Assembly (NCBI GenBank): GCA_964425745.1
Contig: CAYRNW010000009.1
Span: forward strand, 1 to 64,000
Length of the DNA stretch: 64,000 bases
Origin: CALCNS01 sp964425745
Lineage (GTDB): Bacteria; Bacillota; JAAYKD01
Direction: 5' to 3'
A model generated the notes under the pieces. That model made no database searches. It worked only from the letters and a program-made list of their open reading frames with translations, and was not told where the DNA came from. A program made the position numbers and the translations under genes. The first letter of the stretch is position 1; every line of letters starts with the position of its first letter. This document shows positions 34,621 to 43,271 of this stretch, in pieces.

Positions 34621-35778
34621 TTGAACAAATATGCAATCAAAGGTGGTTCCGTGTGGACCATGGCAAAAGGAAACATTGAAAACGGTGTAGTTTTAGTAGA
34701 AGGTAAGAAAATCGTAAAAGTAGGAGATGAGAAAACAAAAATCCCGGCTGGTTATACCGTAATCGACGCCACGGGTAAAATTGTTTTACCTGGATTGATC
34801 GACGCTCACAGCCATGTATCTCTTTTTGGGGACCCTTCAATTTGGGCAACCAGTGACGGTAATGAGAAAAGTGGTGCCATTCAAGCAAAATTACGTGGAA
34901 TCGATTCTTTGAATCCAGATGACCCGGCCATTCCTGTCGTTCGTGAAGGCGGCTTTACTGCTGTTTATACCGGACCCGGTAGTTCTAATCTTATTGGTGG
35001 TACCGGCTTCGTGATGAAACTCAAAGGTCGCACAGCAGAAGAGATGATTATTCCCGGAACAGAAGGCATGAAAATGGCATTAGGCGAGAACCCAAAACGT
35101 AATTATGAAGGCAAAACCAATGGCACACGCATGGGGAATGCGGCCGTTTTACGTGAAGCGTTGTTCAAAGCGGTTACCTATATGAATAAAGTTGAACAAG
35201 CAAAAGCCGATGGCAAACCAGCTCCTGATCGAGATATGAACTCGGAAGCACTGATTCCCGTTTTGAAGCGCGAAATGAAGGCTCGTATTCATGCACATCG
35301 TGCGGATGATATCATGACCGCGATTCGTATCGCCGAAGAATTCAACTTAGATTACATTATTGAGCACTGCACTGAAGGTTATAAAATCGCCGACATCTTG
35401 GCTGCTAAAAAAGTCAAAGCCACCGTAGGTCCTTTGAATATGGGTCACAGTAAACATGAGTTATGGAATGTTTCTTGGAAAAACCCGGCTGTGTTGGCCG
35501 AAGCTGGAGTTATGGTTGCTCTGCAACAAGATACTTCCGCTCATACCATATTATTGCCAATCATGGCTGGTTATGCAGTCAAAGAAGGCATGAAATATGA
35601 AGATGCTTTAAGAGGTATCACCATTATTCCTGCAGAAATGCTGGGTGTTGGTGACCGTATGGGCTCCTTAGAAGAAGGCAAAGACGCAGATATCACAATT
35701 TTCACCGGAGATCCGTTGAGCAACTTCAGTAAATGTGTGTTCACCATGATTGACGGCGAAATCGTACATCAAATCTAA
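34621..35778 (+). CDS. Amidohydrolase (imidazolonepropionase-like)
   Basis: A 385-residue amidohydrolase. The N-terminal beta part has KGGSVWTMAKG, then the metal motif DAHSHVSLFGD, RIHAHRADD for the second His pair, EHCTEG, and the catalytic-Asp region LQQDTSAHT. The C-terminal EEGKDADITIFTGDPL is typical of this superfamily. It resembles putative imidazolonepropionase-like dipeptidase or cyclic-amide hydrolases; the substrate is not predicted. The start is TTG 34621, eight bases after a perfect AAGGAGG; an upstream in-frame ATG at 34558 has no site. It ends at a terminator facing the EIIC-like gene. Confidence 0.88.
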   Translation: MNKYAIKGGSVWTMAKGNIENGVVLVEGKKIVKVGDEKTKIPAGYTVIDATGKIVLPGLIDAHSHVSLFGDPSIWATSDGNEKSGAIQAKLRGIDSLNPDDPAIPVVREGGFTAVYTGPGSSNLIGGTGFVMKLKGRTAEEMIIPGTEGMKMALGENPKRNYEGKTNGTRMGNAAVLREALFKAVTYMNKVEQAKADGKPAPDRDMNSEALIPVLKREMKARIHAHRADDIMTAIRIAEEFNLDYIIEHCTEGYKIADILAAKKVKATVGPLNMGHSKHELWNVSWKNPAVLAEAGVMVALQQDTSAHTILLPIMAGYAVKEGMKYEDALRGITIIPAEMLGVGDRMGSLEEGKDADITIFTGDPLSNFSKCVFTMIDGEIVHQI

Positions 35779-35791
35779 ACTATAAAAAAAC

Positions 35792-35824
35792 AGAGCTCCA
35801 TCGGATTTATTTCGATGGAGCTCT
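35792..35824. terminator. Bidirectional terminator
   Basis: AGAGCTCCATCG (35792-35803) is fully complementary to 35813-35824, with a 9-base loop, an upstream A run and downstream TTGTTTT. Confidence 0.9.
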
Positions 35825-35828
35825 TGTT

Positions 35829-36830
35829 TTATGCTTTATCAAGGGTGTTAAGTTTCATGTCTCCCAGTTTCACCCATCCCCATTTGACTAGAATGTTGTG
35901 AAAAATGAGGGTCAATACTGCAGGAAGAACAAAATGAAGTAGAGCAATTTTCAAAAAAACATCAGGAGTATAACCCATAGCTTCTAAGGTTCCGAATTGG
36001 CCAACCAAACCACTAGTCCCCATACCGGCTCCATAGGATGTATTTTGCATGGCGAAGACTTTTGTTGCTAAAGGTCCGGTAATGGCGGAAGCTAACGTGG
36101 GTGCAATCCAAATTTGTGGTTTGCGCATGATATTGGGAATTTGCAACATCGAAGTGCCTAACCCCTGCGCGAGCAGACCGTTGAGTCCATTCTCTCTATA
36201 GCTGGCGACAGCGAAACCAATCATCTGAGCTGTGCACCCGGCCGTTGCTGCACCGGCTGCTAATCCGCTTAAGCCCAACATAATACTCAGAGCAGCGGAG
36301 CTGATAGGCAAAGTTAAAACCATTCCCATAATCACCGAAACGATGATTCCCATAGCGATTGGTTGAAGTAAGGTCGCTTCATTCACAATGGATCCTATGA
36401 ATACAGTCGCTTGCTGAACTCCCGGGCCTAGTTTCAATCCGGTCAGACCACCGCTAATAATCGTAACTAAGGGTACTAATACGATATCGGCTGGCGTCTT
36501 TCCAACAATCAACTGGCCAAGTTCGCTGCCAACGACAGCCGCCAAATAGGCACCTACAGGCCCGCCGGCTGCATAGCCAATGGCACCCACAGCCGCTCCA
36601 GAGAAGAGTACCAAAGGTTTTACTTTCATACTCCAGGCAATGGCAACGCCAATAGCACAACCAGTCACGGGAGAGGAGGCAGCCAAGGCACTTCCAATTG
36701 GAACTAAAAGTTCCAGCCCGGGTAATTTGGCTAATTGAGAAATGATTAAACCAATGATTAAGGATGAAAACAGACCTAAAGCCATGGCACTTAAAGCATC
36801 GAACAAATAGCGTTTGACAAATTTTTTCAA
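35829..36830 (-). CDS. PTS EIIC-like membrane protein
   Basis: About 333 residues, strongly hydrophobic, matching the EIIC-like (PTS_EIIC_2) family of stand-alone permease-like proteins. Glycine- and alanine-rich segments include SSPVTGCAIGVAIAW, GAAVGAIGYAAGGPVGAYLAAVVGSE, GGLTGLKLGPGVQQ and a mobile block TSYGAGMGTSGLVGQFGTLEAMG. No EIIA or EIIB genes are nearby and no phosphorylation site is visible, so sugar phosphotransfer is unlikely. The start TTG 36830 follows AAGGA; the longer open frame to 36920 runs into the ATPase gene. The gene lies 22 bases after that ATPase. Confidence 0.85.
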   Translation of the reverse strand: MKKFVKRYLFDALSAMALGLFSSLIIGLIISQLAKLPGLELLVPIGSALAASSPVTGCAIGVAIAWSMKVKPLVLFSGAAVGAIGYAAGGPVGAYLAAVVGSELGQLIVGKTPADIVLVPLVTIISGGLTGLKLGPGVQQATVFIGSIVNEATLLQPIAMGIIVSVIMGMVLTLPISSAALSIMLGLSGLAAGAATAGCTAQMIGFAVASYRENGLNGLLAQGLGTSMLQIPNIMRKPQIWIAPTLASAITGPLATKVFAMQNTSYGAGMGTSGLVGQFGTLEAMGYTPDVFLKIALLHFVLPAVLTLIFHNILVKWGWVKLGDMKLNTLDKA

Positions 36831-36852
36831 AATAAATTCCTTCTCTCTTTCT

Positions 36853-37674
36853 CTATCTAGGTTTGAGATGATGTAAGAATGCCTGAGGATTATTGAGAAA
36901 CATGCGGGTAAAACGGACATGTTCTAAGCTGTCGTAATCGGTTTCAGCAACAGCACCTTGATCAAACGAGAAGATTTGAGCTCCGGGATACGCCAGGAGA
37001 ATTGGAGAATGGGTAGCAATGATAAACTGATTCCCCTGTTCTTCTCCTTGAAGCAATAAGTCCAAGAAAGCAAGTTGGCGCATGGGAGATAAAGCAGCTT
37101 CTGGTTCGTCCATGAGATAAATACTGTTACGTTGAATTCGAGAGGAGAAGAGCTGCAAATAACTTTCCCCATGAGATTGAGCATCGGGATTCTCGCCATA
37201 GCGACTACTAATTGCATCCCGATTTCCCCGTAAGGATCCGGTGGCTAATTGGATTCCATAGTCAGAAGAACCGGCTTCTTCCATTTCACGCCGCAAGGAT
37301 TCTTCTTCACGTTCCAATTCCCGTTGCATTTGTCCAATTCGTTGGATGAATCCGAAGAAGTCTTCGGCTCGTAAGAAAAAGCCTTGGTGGACCACCTTAC
37401 TCACCCATTGCAGCTGCAGAGTAGCAGCTAATCGCCTTGCTGCATCCAAACTAGGATCCGTAGCGACCGGATGTGTTCCGATTGTGGGGAAATTTAATTT
37501 GGCAGCGAGCCCTTCTAATAAGGTGGATTTTCCACTGCCGTTTTCTCCAACAAAAAAGCAAATTGGACTCTTGAATTCTAAATTTTTCAGATTTTTAACG
37601 GTTGACACATTGAAAGGATATTGATCCTGCTTCCGTGTAGGCGTTTTGAGAACAATCCCCTTTAACAATGGCAT
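36853..37674 (-). CDS. AAA ATPase of ABC/SMC-like type
   Basis: A 273-residue soluble ATPase. Walker A is FFVGENGSGKSTLLE near residue 37, a signature-like SHGESYLQLF precedes Walker B (IYLMDEPEAALS), and the switch His is in FIIATHSPILL. A charged coiled-coil-like region (MQRELEREEESLRREMEE) lies between. It belongs to the small AAA_23/AAA_21 group often annotated as predicted ATPase, of unknown function; it is not an obvious transporter partner. GAGGAGGTG precedes ATG 37674, and the stop of the MATE gene lies three bases upstream, so they are co-transcribed. Confidence 0.88.
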   Translation of the reverse strand: MPLLKGIVLKTPTRKQDQYPFNVSTVKNLKNLEFKSPICFFVGENGSGKSTLLEGLAAKLNFPTIGTHPVATDPSLDAARRLAATLQLQWVSKVVHQGFFLRAEDFFGFIQRIGQMQRELEREEESLRREMEEAGSSDYGIQLATGSLRGNRDAISSRYGENPDAQSHGESYLQLFSSRIQRNSIYLMDEPEAALSPMRQLAFLDLLLQGEEQGNQFIIATHSPILLAYPGAQIFSFDQGAVAETDYDSLEHVRFTRMFLNNPQAFLHHLKPR

Positions 37675-37676
37675 GG

Positions 37677-39050
37677 TTACACCTCCTCGGACTCCAAATT
37701 CTCGCGAGTGAGATTGCGAATCCAGCGATCTCCGCCTGCTCGCCAATACGCTAGAATCACTTTGATAGGCTCGTCAATTTTTAAGAAGAAGAAGACGGAA
37801 GCACTTGCCAAATGCCAGACTTGTGCAGCTACAAAACCCATGGGTAAAGCTAATGCCCAGAGGAACGTTACATCTAAGAAGAGTACGAATTTGGTATCGC
37901 CTCCCGCTCGTAAAGCCCCTAAACTTACCGGGGAATAGAGACATTGCATTAATGCTACTAGAGCTGTAATATTCATAAATTGATGGGTTAACAGCTTGGT
38001 AGATTCGTCGATTTGATACAAGTTTATGAAAAATCCCTTGCTAAACAAGATGAACCCCGCTGTACCGACCCCAATGATCGCTGATAAAATCATGATCGTG
38101 TTGATATAAGGTCGAACTTTATGCATTTGATTTGAGCCTAAGGTTTTACCCATGATGACAGAAGAGGCGCTGAGAACACCGTAAATGAAAACCATCGACA
38201 TTTGCATCAATGCTTGCGAAATACTATGGGCAGTCGTTGCTTGCTTGCCCAAATGGCCCAAAACCATCGCTTGTGCAGAAGAACCGAATCCCCATAAAAA
38301 TTCATTGAGGATTACCGGACTTGCATTTCGCAAAAAATCCCCCTGTAACACAGGGTCATGAACAAAGAAATCTCGGAAATGAAGCTTAATACGATCTTCA
38401 CGCAATCCCATGTAGGCTAAGACGAACAGGAAACTGAGAACACGCGCAATTACTTGAGCCCAGGCGGCTCCGGAAATCCCCATTGCCGGCAAACCGAATC
38501 GCCCAAAAATCAAAATCCAATTCAAGAACGTGGTAGTGGCTAAAGAGAACAAGGTTACCCAAAAACTCATCCACACTCGTTCAACGCTTCGCAAAATGGC
38601 TAAAGTTGTATTGGTTAGACCATAAAACGGATAAGCCAAAGCCGTAATTCGTAAGTAAAGTGCCCCCTCCGCCAACACATCGGGATCCGATGTAAAGAAA
38701 CTCATAATCACTCGAGGAAATAGACCCATAATCGCGGCAAAGATTAAAGAAGCAAAAACACTGTATCGTAAAACAATGGCGGTCAAACGACGAATGGCTG
38801 CAGTATCACCTTTCCCCCAATATTGCGCGGTTAAAACGGAAGCGCCGGCAGCAAAGCCCATGGTAAGTAACGTAAATATAAAAAGCGGTTGATTCCCCAA
38901 AGAAGAAGCCGCGATTTGTGTGCTCCCCAGTTGTCCGAGCATTAAAGTGCCAATTAGGGATACTCCTTGATTAACCATGTTTTGTAAAGCAATGGGCAAT
39001 GAAATCGCCAATAATAGACGATAAAACTCCCTATCTTTTACCATTTTCAT
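37677..39050 (-). CDS. MATE-family efflux transporter
   Basis: A 457-residue twelve-helix multidrug and toxin extrusion antiporter, exchanging drugs or metabolites for Na+ or H+. Typical segments are LLLAISLPIALQNMVNQGV, AASSLGNQPLFIFTLLTMGFAAGASVLTAQYWGKGD and GSSAQAMVLGHLGKQATTAHSI. It differs from the two plus-strand MATE proteins next door and from the one at 50 kb. AGGAGGTG precedes ATG 39050; a second ATG two codons in is possible. It is divergent from the next MATE gene, with a shared 200-base intergenic region. Confidence 0.93.
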   Translation of the reverse strand: MKMVKDREFYRLLLAISLPIALQNMVNQGVSLIGTLMLGQLGSTQIAASSLGNQPLFIFTLLTMGFAAGASVLTAQYWGKGDTAAIRRLTAIVLRYSVFASLIFAAIMGLFPRVIMSFFTSDPDVLAEGALYLRITALAYPFYGLTNTTLAILRSVERVWMSFWVTLFSLATTTFLNWILIFGRFGLPAMGISGAAWAQVIARVLSFLFVLAYMGLREDRIKLHFRDFFVHDPVLQGDFLRNASPVILNEFLWGFGSSAQAMVLGHLGKQATTAHSISQALMQMSMVFIYGVLSASSVIMGKTLGSNQMHKVRPYINTIMILSAIIGVGTAGFILFSKGFFINLYQIDESTKLLTHQFMNITALVALMQCLYSPVSLGALRAGGDTKFVLFLDVTFLWALALPMGFVAAQVWHLASASVFFFLKIDEPIKVILAYWRAGGDRWIRNLTRENLESEEV

Positions 39051-39186
39051 AGGTACTTCACCTCCTTTTAGCGTAGAATTTCACAAAAGCAATTCAGTAT
39101 ACCACATTATCCTATGTTTGGTAAATTCCTTGCCTCTAATCTTTGAAATAAGACAAAAAGCATAGAGATATACTACAAATGTTCTA

Positions 39187-39215
39187 TTGCTACTATGAAA
39201 TCTTCGTGATATGCT
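39187..39215 (+). promoter_or_regulatory. Possible promoter of MATE gene 39254
   Basis: TTGCTA (39187-39192) and TATGCT (39210-39215) lie 17 bases apart, about 40 bases upstream of the start codon. Confidence 0.4.
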
Positions 39216-39253
39216 ACTTTTAATGGAATAAGCTGTAAAAGAGGATGATGACC

Positions 39254-40624
39254 ATGCCTAAGCGCTTGCAACTAAGTCCCCAAAACCAAAAATTGTTCAA
39301 ATTGTTCTGGCCGATTTTAGTTGAACAAGCCTTGACCATTTTGGTTGGCATGGTTTCAACCATTCTGGTTTCCAATGTAGGAGACTATGCGGTAGCCGGA
39401 GTGAACTTGGTTGATACGATTAATCAAATGATCATTATCTTCTTCAACGCCTTGGCTGCGGGTGCAACCGTCATGGTAGCACAGCATATTGGAGCGCAGC
39501 GAAACCAGAAAGCCGGCGAAACAGCAGCTCAGTCGGTGGTTTTGGTGGTGGGGCTTGCTGCAGTCATGGGGGGATTGACCTTTACCTTTGCACGACCAAT
39601 TCTGCATCTCTTATATGGAAATGCAGCCGCCAATGTTTTACAGGTCAGTGAAATCTACATGCGCTTTTCAGCAATCAGTTACTTATTTTTAGGTCTATTT
39701 AGTGTTTCAGCCGGAGCTACACGTGCATCAGGGGATTCTAAGACGCCTATGAAAGCAGCTCTACTTTCAAACTTAGTGAATATCAGCGTAGCCGCGCTTT
39801 TAATCTTTGTCTTTCATTTGGAAGTATATGCTGTTTCGGTTGCGGTTTTATCGGCTCGCATGGTCAGTGGGTTATTTATGTTCTACCATGTCCGCAAGCG
39901 TCAGAGTGGTCCGCTTGTTCTACCAAAAATTAAAATTAAAGTGGACTGGGAGTTGGTTCGACCGGTACTCAATATCGGTGTTCCATCGGGTATTGACTCC
40001 TTGATTTTCCAAGGGGCTAAAGTTTTGATTTCGGTCTTCCTTTCCGGTATGGGAACCAAAGCGATGCAGGCGAATGCCATTGTCAATTCTGCCGGTGGAT
40101 ATTTGTGGTTGGTAGGCAATGCGATGCAAGTGGCAGCGGTTACGATGGTTGGGCAAGCCTATGGCGCCAGACTCTACAAAACAGCCAAACAATGGATGCG
40201 AAAACTTTTGCTTTATACCGCAGGAATTCAAATACTGATGCTGGTTCCTTATCTTTTGTTTTTGAACACCTTGATTTCGTTTTATGCACCTTCTCCTGAG
40301 AGTGCCTTCTTGGCGAAACGCATTCTTACCATTATATCGATTGCTCAACCCTTTGTTTATGGAGCAGCCTTTGTCTTGCCCCAATGCTTGCGAGCGACTG
40401 GCGATGCCAGAAATACGATGGTGATTTCTGTCATCAGCTTGTTTGCGTTAAGGCTGTTTTTTGGATGGTTCTTTGCCCTTTATTTGGGGTGGGGTGTATT
40501 TGGTATCTGGATGGGTATGCTAGCAGATTGGCTGGGGAGAGGGTTGGGATTTCTCTGGAGACTGGAAGCGAATCGGTGGCATGGGGGAAAAATCCCGGAA
40601 GATGAAGGGGTTATTGCCTCTTAA
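39254..40624 (+). CDS. MATE-family efflux transporter, tandem paralogue A
   Basis: About 456 residues with twelve predicted membrane helices. The first helix region (KLFWPILVEQALTILVGMVSTILVSNVGDYAVAG) and the block NALAAGATVMVAQHIGAQRNQKAGE are nearly the same as in the following gene, so the two arose by tandem duplication. The second half has VPSGIDSLIFQGAKVLISVFLSGMGTKAMQANAIV. The substrate is unknown. Several ATGs lie together; 39254 is nine bases after AGAGG. Confidence 0.92.
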   Translation: MPKRLQLSPQNQKLFKLFWPILVEQALTILVGMVSTILVSNVGDYAVAGVNLVDTINQMIIIFFNALAAGATVMVAQHIGAQRNQKAGETAAQSVVLVVGLAAVMGGLTFTFARPILHLLYGNAAANVLQVSEIYMRFSAISYLFLGLFSVSAGATRASGDSKTPMKAALLSNLVNISVAALLIFVFHLEVYAVSVAVLSARMVSGLFMFYHVRKRQSGPLVLPKIKIKVDWELVRPVLNIGVPSGIDSLIFQGAKVLISVFLSGMGTKAMQANAIVNSAGGYLWLVGNAMQVAAVTMVGQAYGARLYKTAKQWMRKLLLYTAGIQILMLVPYLLFLNTLISFYAPSPESAFLAKRILTIISIAQPFVYGAAFVLPQCLRATGDARNTMVISVISLFALRLFFGWFFALYLGWGVFGIWMGMLADWLGRGLGFLWRLEANRWHGGKIPEDEGVIAS

Positions 40625-40678
40625 TAAGAACCTAACCTGAAAAATCAGAAAGCGAAGGAATCCCCTTTTTGAAGGTTA

Positions 40679-40707
40679 TTGCACCACAAACAAAAGCGTG
40701 CTATCCT
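40679..40707 (+). promoter_or_regulatory. Possible promoter of MATE gene 40775
   Basis: TTGCAC (40679-40684) and TATCCT (40702-40707) are spaced by 17 bases in the 150-base gap between the paralogues, so the second copy may be expressed independently. Confidence 0.4.
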
Positions 40708-40774
40708 TATGTACTATTTAAAGCGAATGCAGAAACTTTAGTTTACAGAAGGATTATCACGGAGAGGAGTCTTA

Positions 40775-42163
40775 TTGTTGAATCCTAAACCAGGTTTCTT
40801 GAAAGAGAACAAACGATTGCTGCAATTATTTTGGCCGATCATGATTGAACAAGGGCTTACCATTTTAGTCGGCGCTGTATCAACCATCTTGGTTTCTAAT
40901 GTTGGCGATTATGCCGTTGCCGGCGTCAACCTAGTAGATTCCATAAACAATTTGATTATCATCTTCTTTAATGCCATGGCCTCTGGTGCCACGGTTGTGG
41001 TCGCCCAAAGGATTGGTGCTCGTAAAAATAAAGAAGCCGGAGAAACGGCAGCACAAGCCATTGTATTAGTGGTAAGCATGGCAATCATTGTTGGAACATT
41101 TGCCTTTTTCTTTGCAGATCCCATTTTGCGGAGCTTATACGGCCGTTCTGCAGAGAATGTATTGAGCTCAGGGACCATTTATATGCGCTTTTCCGGAATC
41201 AGTTACCTTTTCTTAGGTCTGTTCTCGGTTTGTGCCGGTGTAACAAGAGCCTCGGGAGACTCAAAAACCCCAATGGTTGGTGCCTTTGTTTCGAACATCA
41301 TTAATATTTCTATTGCTGCAACCTTAATCTATGGCTATGACTTAGGTGTTTATGCGGTAGCTATTGCCATGTTGTCTGCGCGTATTGGTGCAGCTCTGTT
41401 CATGTTTTACATGGTTAGTCATCGAAAATTCGGTGAATTGGTTTTGCCCAAGATTACCTTACGGCTGAATATGGATGTGATACGTCCGATTCTGAAAATC
41501 GGTGTGCCTTCGGGTGTCGATTCTCTGATTTTCCAAGGTGCAAAAGTGCTGGTTTCGGTATTCTTATCGGGAATGGGAACAGCCGCTCTACAAGCGAATG
41601 CAATCGTCAGTTCTTTGAGCGGATTCATTAACTTAGGTGCCAACGCCTTCTCTATTGTTGGAGTGACAGTGGTAGGTCAGTCGTATGGGGCTCGCATGTA
41701 TAAGCAAGCTAAAACGTTGATGCGTAAGATTTGCTTGTATTCATCCGCTATTCAAGTAATTGCAGGAATCCCTTTCCTGATTTTCCTTGATCCAATGATT
41801 GCCTCTTACGGGCCTTCTCCGGCAGCAGCCGAAGCAGCGAAATTGATTTTGACGATTAGTGTCATCATGCATCCTTTGTTGTATCCTACGGCGTTCGTGT
41901 TACCCGGTTCTTTACGTGCAACGGGAGATGCTCGGAATACCATGATTATCTCAATCATTAGCCTGTTCAGTTTACGTCTTATGGGTTCTTGGTTCTTGGG
42001 TGTAAAAATGGGCTTAGGGGTCGTTGGAATTTGGCTCTCCATGTTCTCCGATTGGGGAGGTCGCACCATAGGGTTTGTATACCGATTGGAAAAAAACCTC
42101 TGGCATGGTGGTAAAGAGCCTTTGGATGAAGGCGACGTCAATCCCCTTACCGGGGACAACTAA
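40775..42163 (+). CDS. MATE-family efflux transporter, tandem paralogue B
   Basis: A 462-residue MATE protein that aligns end to end with the preceding gene (LFWPIMIEQGLTILVGAVSTILVSNVGDYAVAGVNLVD, VPSGVDSLIFQGAKVLVSVFLSGMGTAALQANAIV). Differences concentrate in the loop and helix lining positions, suggesting changed specificity after duplication. The start is TTG 40775 or the adjacent TTG 40778, after GGAGAGGAG. It ends 8 bases before a terminator. Confidence 0.92.
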   Translation: MLNPKPGFLKENKRLLQLFWPIMIEQGLTILVGAVSTILVSNVGDYAVAGVNLVDSINNLIIIFFNAMASGATVVVAQRIGARKNKEAGETAAQAIVLVVSMAIIVGTFAFFFADPILRSLYGRSAENVLSSGTIYMRFSGISYLFLGLFSVCAGVTRASGDSKTPMVGAFVSNIINISIAATLIYGYDLGVYAVAIAMLSARIGAALFMFYMVSHRKFGELVLPKITLRLNMDVIRPILKIGVPSGVDSLIFQGAKVLVSVFLSGMGTAALQANAIVSSLSGFINLGANAFSIVGVTVVGQSYGARMYKQAKTLMRKICLYSSAIQVIAGIPFLIFLDPMIASYGPSPAAAEAAKLILTISVIMHPLLYPTAFVLPGSLRATGDARNTMIISIISLFSLRLMGSWFLGVKMGLGVVGIWLSMFSDWGGRTIGFVYRLEKNLWHGGKEPLDEGDVNPLTGDN

Positions 42164-42171
42164 AAGAATAT

Positions 42172-42204
42172 AAAAAGCGTGTCATGCGGATGCGCTTTTT
42201 ATTT
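42172..42204 (+). terminator. Terminator after the MATE pair
   Basis: AAAAAGCG (42172-42179) pairs with CGCTTTTT (42193-42200), followed by ATTT. Confidence 0.75.
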
Positions 42205-42290
42205 GTACTTTGACAAGGTGAAAGTTGAGTAATATAATAGTGCTGGCAATAATTTACAGAACAGCCAAAAAATGAGAGAGGTGATTTTCA

Positions 42291-43255
42291 GTGAATGAAT
42301 CTAAACTAAGAGAGCTTTACAGTAATAGGGGAGTCTCGGCTACAGCTACCGACGCTGCAATCCAAGTTTGCCAGCAATTCGAAAAGCCATGCAGAAACAA
42401 GGAGTATCTTTTGAAACGGTAACGGTTGATTTTATCAGAAGTTACATCAAGAATCTAATCGAGCACGGGGAGAATGATCTGACAACCTTGGTAGCGTTGG
42501 CTCGTTATTTTCTTCTGATCGGACGCAACGAAATTTACGTCTATTTTACTTCTTTAGTCGGTGGAAGAGGAGTCATTGAAAACATCACCGAGAGGGTTGC
42601 TACATATCAGGGAACAGAAGTTGCCGAAACCTTGAAAGAAAGAACCGGAAAACTCCCTTTGGGTACAGATCCCGAGGACCAACCTGAATTTACTGCAAAT
42701 TTCATGGAAGAATTGAAAAAGTTGGTTCCTGCAGAGAAAATCGGTTGTATCATGGCTGGTAACAACCACGGAATCCCGCGGGAAGCGTTCCTGAAGGATA
42801 AGTTACGCTATGAAGAATTGGGTTCCTTAGACGAATTTCTGGTGGAGTTTCACAAACGAAAAGTCGCTGAACTACAAGAGCATTGTGACAATGGAACGGT
42901 TTGGTACGAGCAAACCATTACCCAAGAAGTAGTGGATTTTGTCGCGGGGAATCAGGAGCTCTTATCGGCCGTGCGAGAAGGAGATACACTCTATATCACG
43001 AAAATTCCATATGATCCGGCAACCTACTTACATCTGACAGATCCAAAAATGATACGTTACTATGCATGCCATTGTCCTTTTGTTCGAGAAGCCATATTAA
43101 AAGGAGAGCCTCAAATACCGGGAGAATGGTGTAATTGTAGTGCCGGTTTTGAAAAGTTCCCTTTTGATGTCATCTTAGACCGAGATCATAAGGCAAAGGT
43201 GATTGCTTCTGCTTTGAAAGGGGATCCCCTCTGCCGATTCGCAATTCAATTATAA
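42291..43255 (+). pseudogene. Conserved protein gene with a -1 frameshift near codon 32
   Basis: GAGAGAGGTG lies seven bases before GTG 42291, which opens a frame reading MNESKLRELYSNRGVSATATDAAI and stopping after 43 codons. The main product (AMQKQGVSFETVTVDFI onward, about 290 residues) lies in another frame, with no ribosome site of its own. One missing A in the run at 42382-42385 (CGAAAAGCC) would join them into about 321 residues. The long part has CxC and CxCS clusters near the end (YYACHCPFVREA, EWCNCSAGFEK), suggesting metal binding. I do not recognise a named function. It precedes the aminotransferase by 16 bases. Real loss, programmed slippage or a sequencing error are all possible. 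Confidence 0.78.
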
Positions 43256-43271
43256 ATAGAGAGAGGTTTTT

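Noticed and set aside
35829..36830. Functional sugar PTS
   Set aside because: No EIIA or EIIB genes and no phosphorylation site in this EIIC-like protein.
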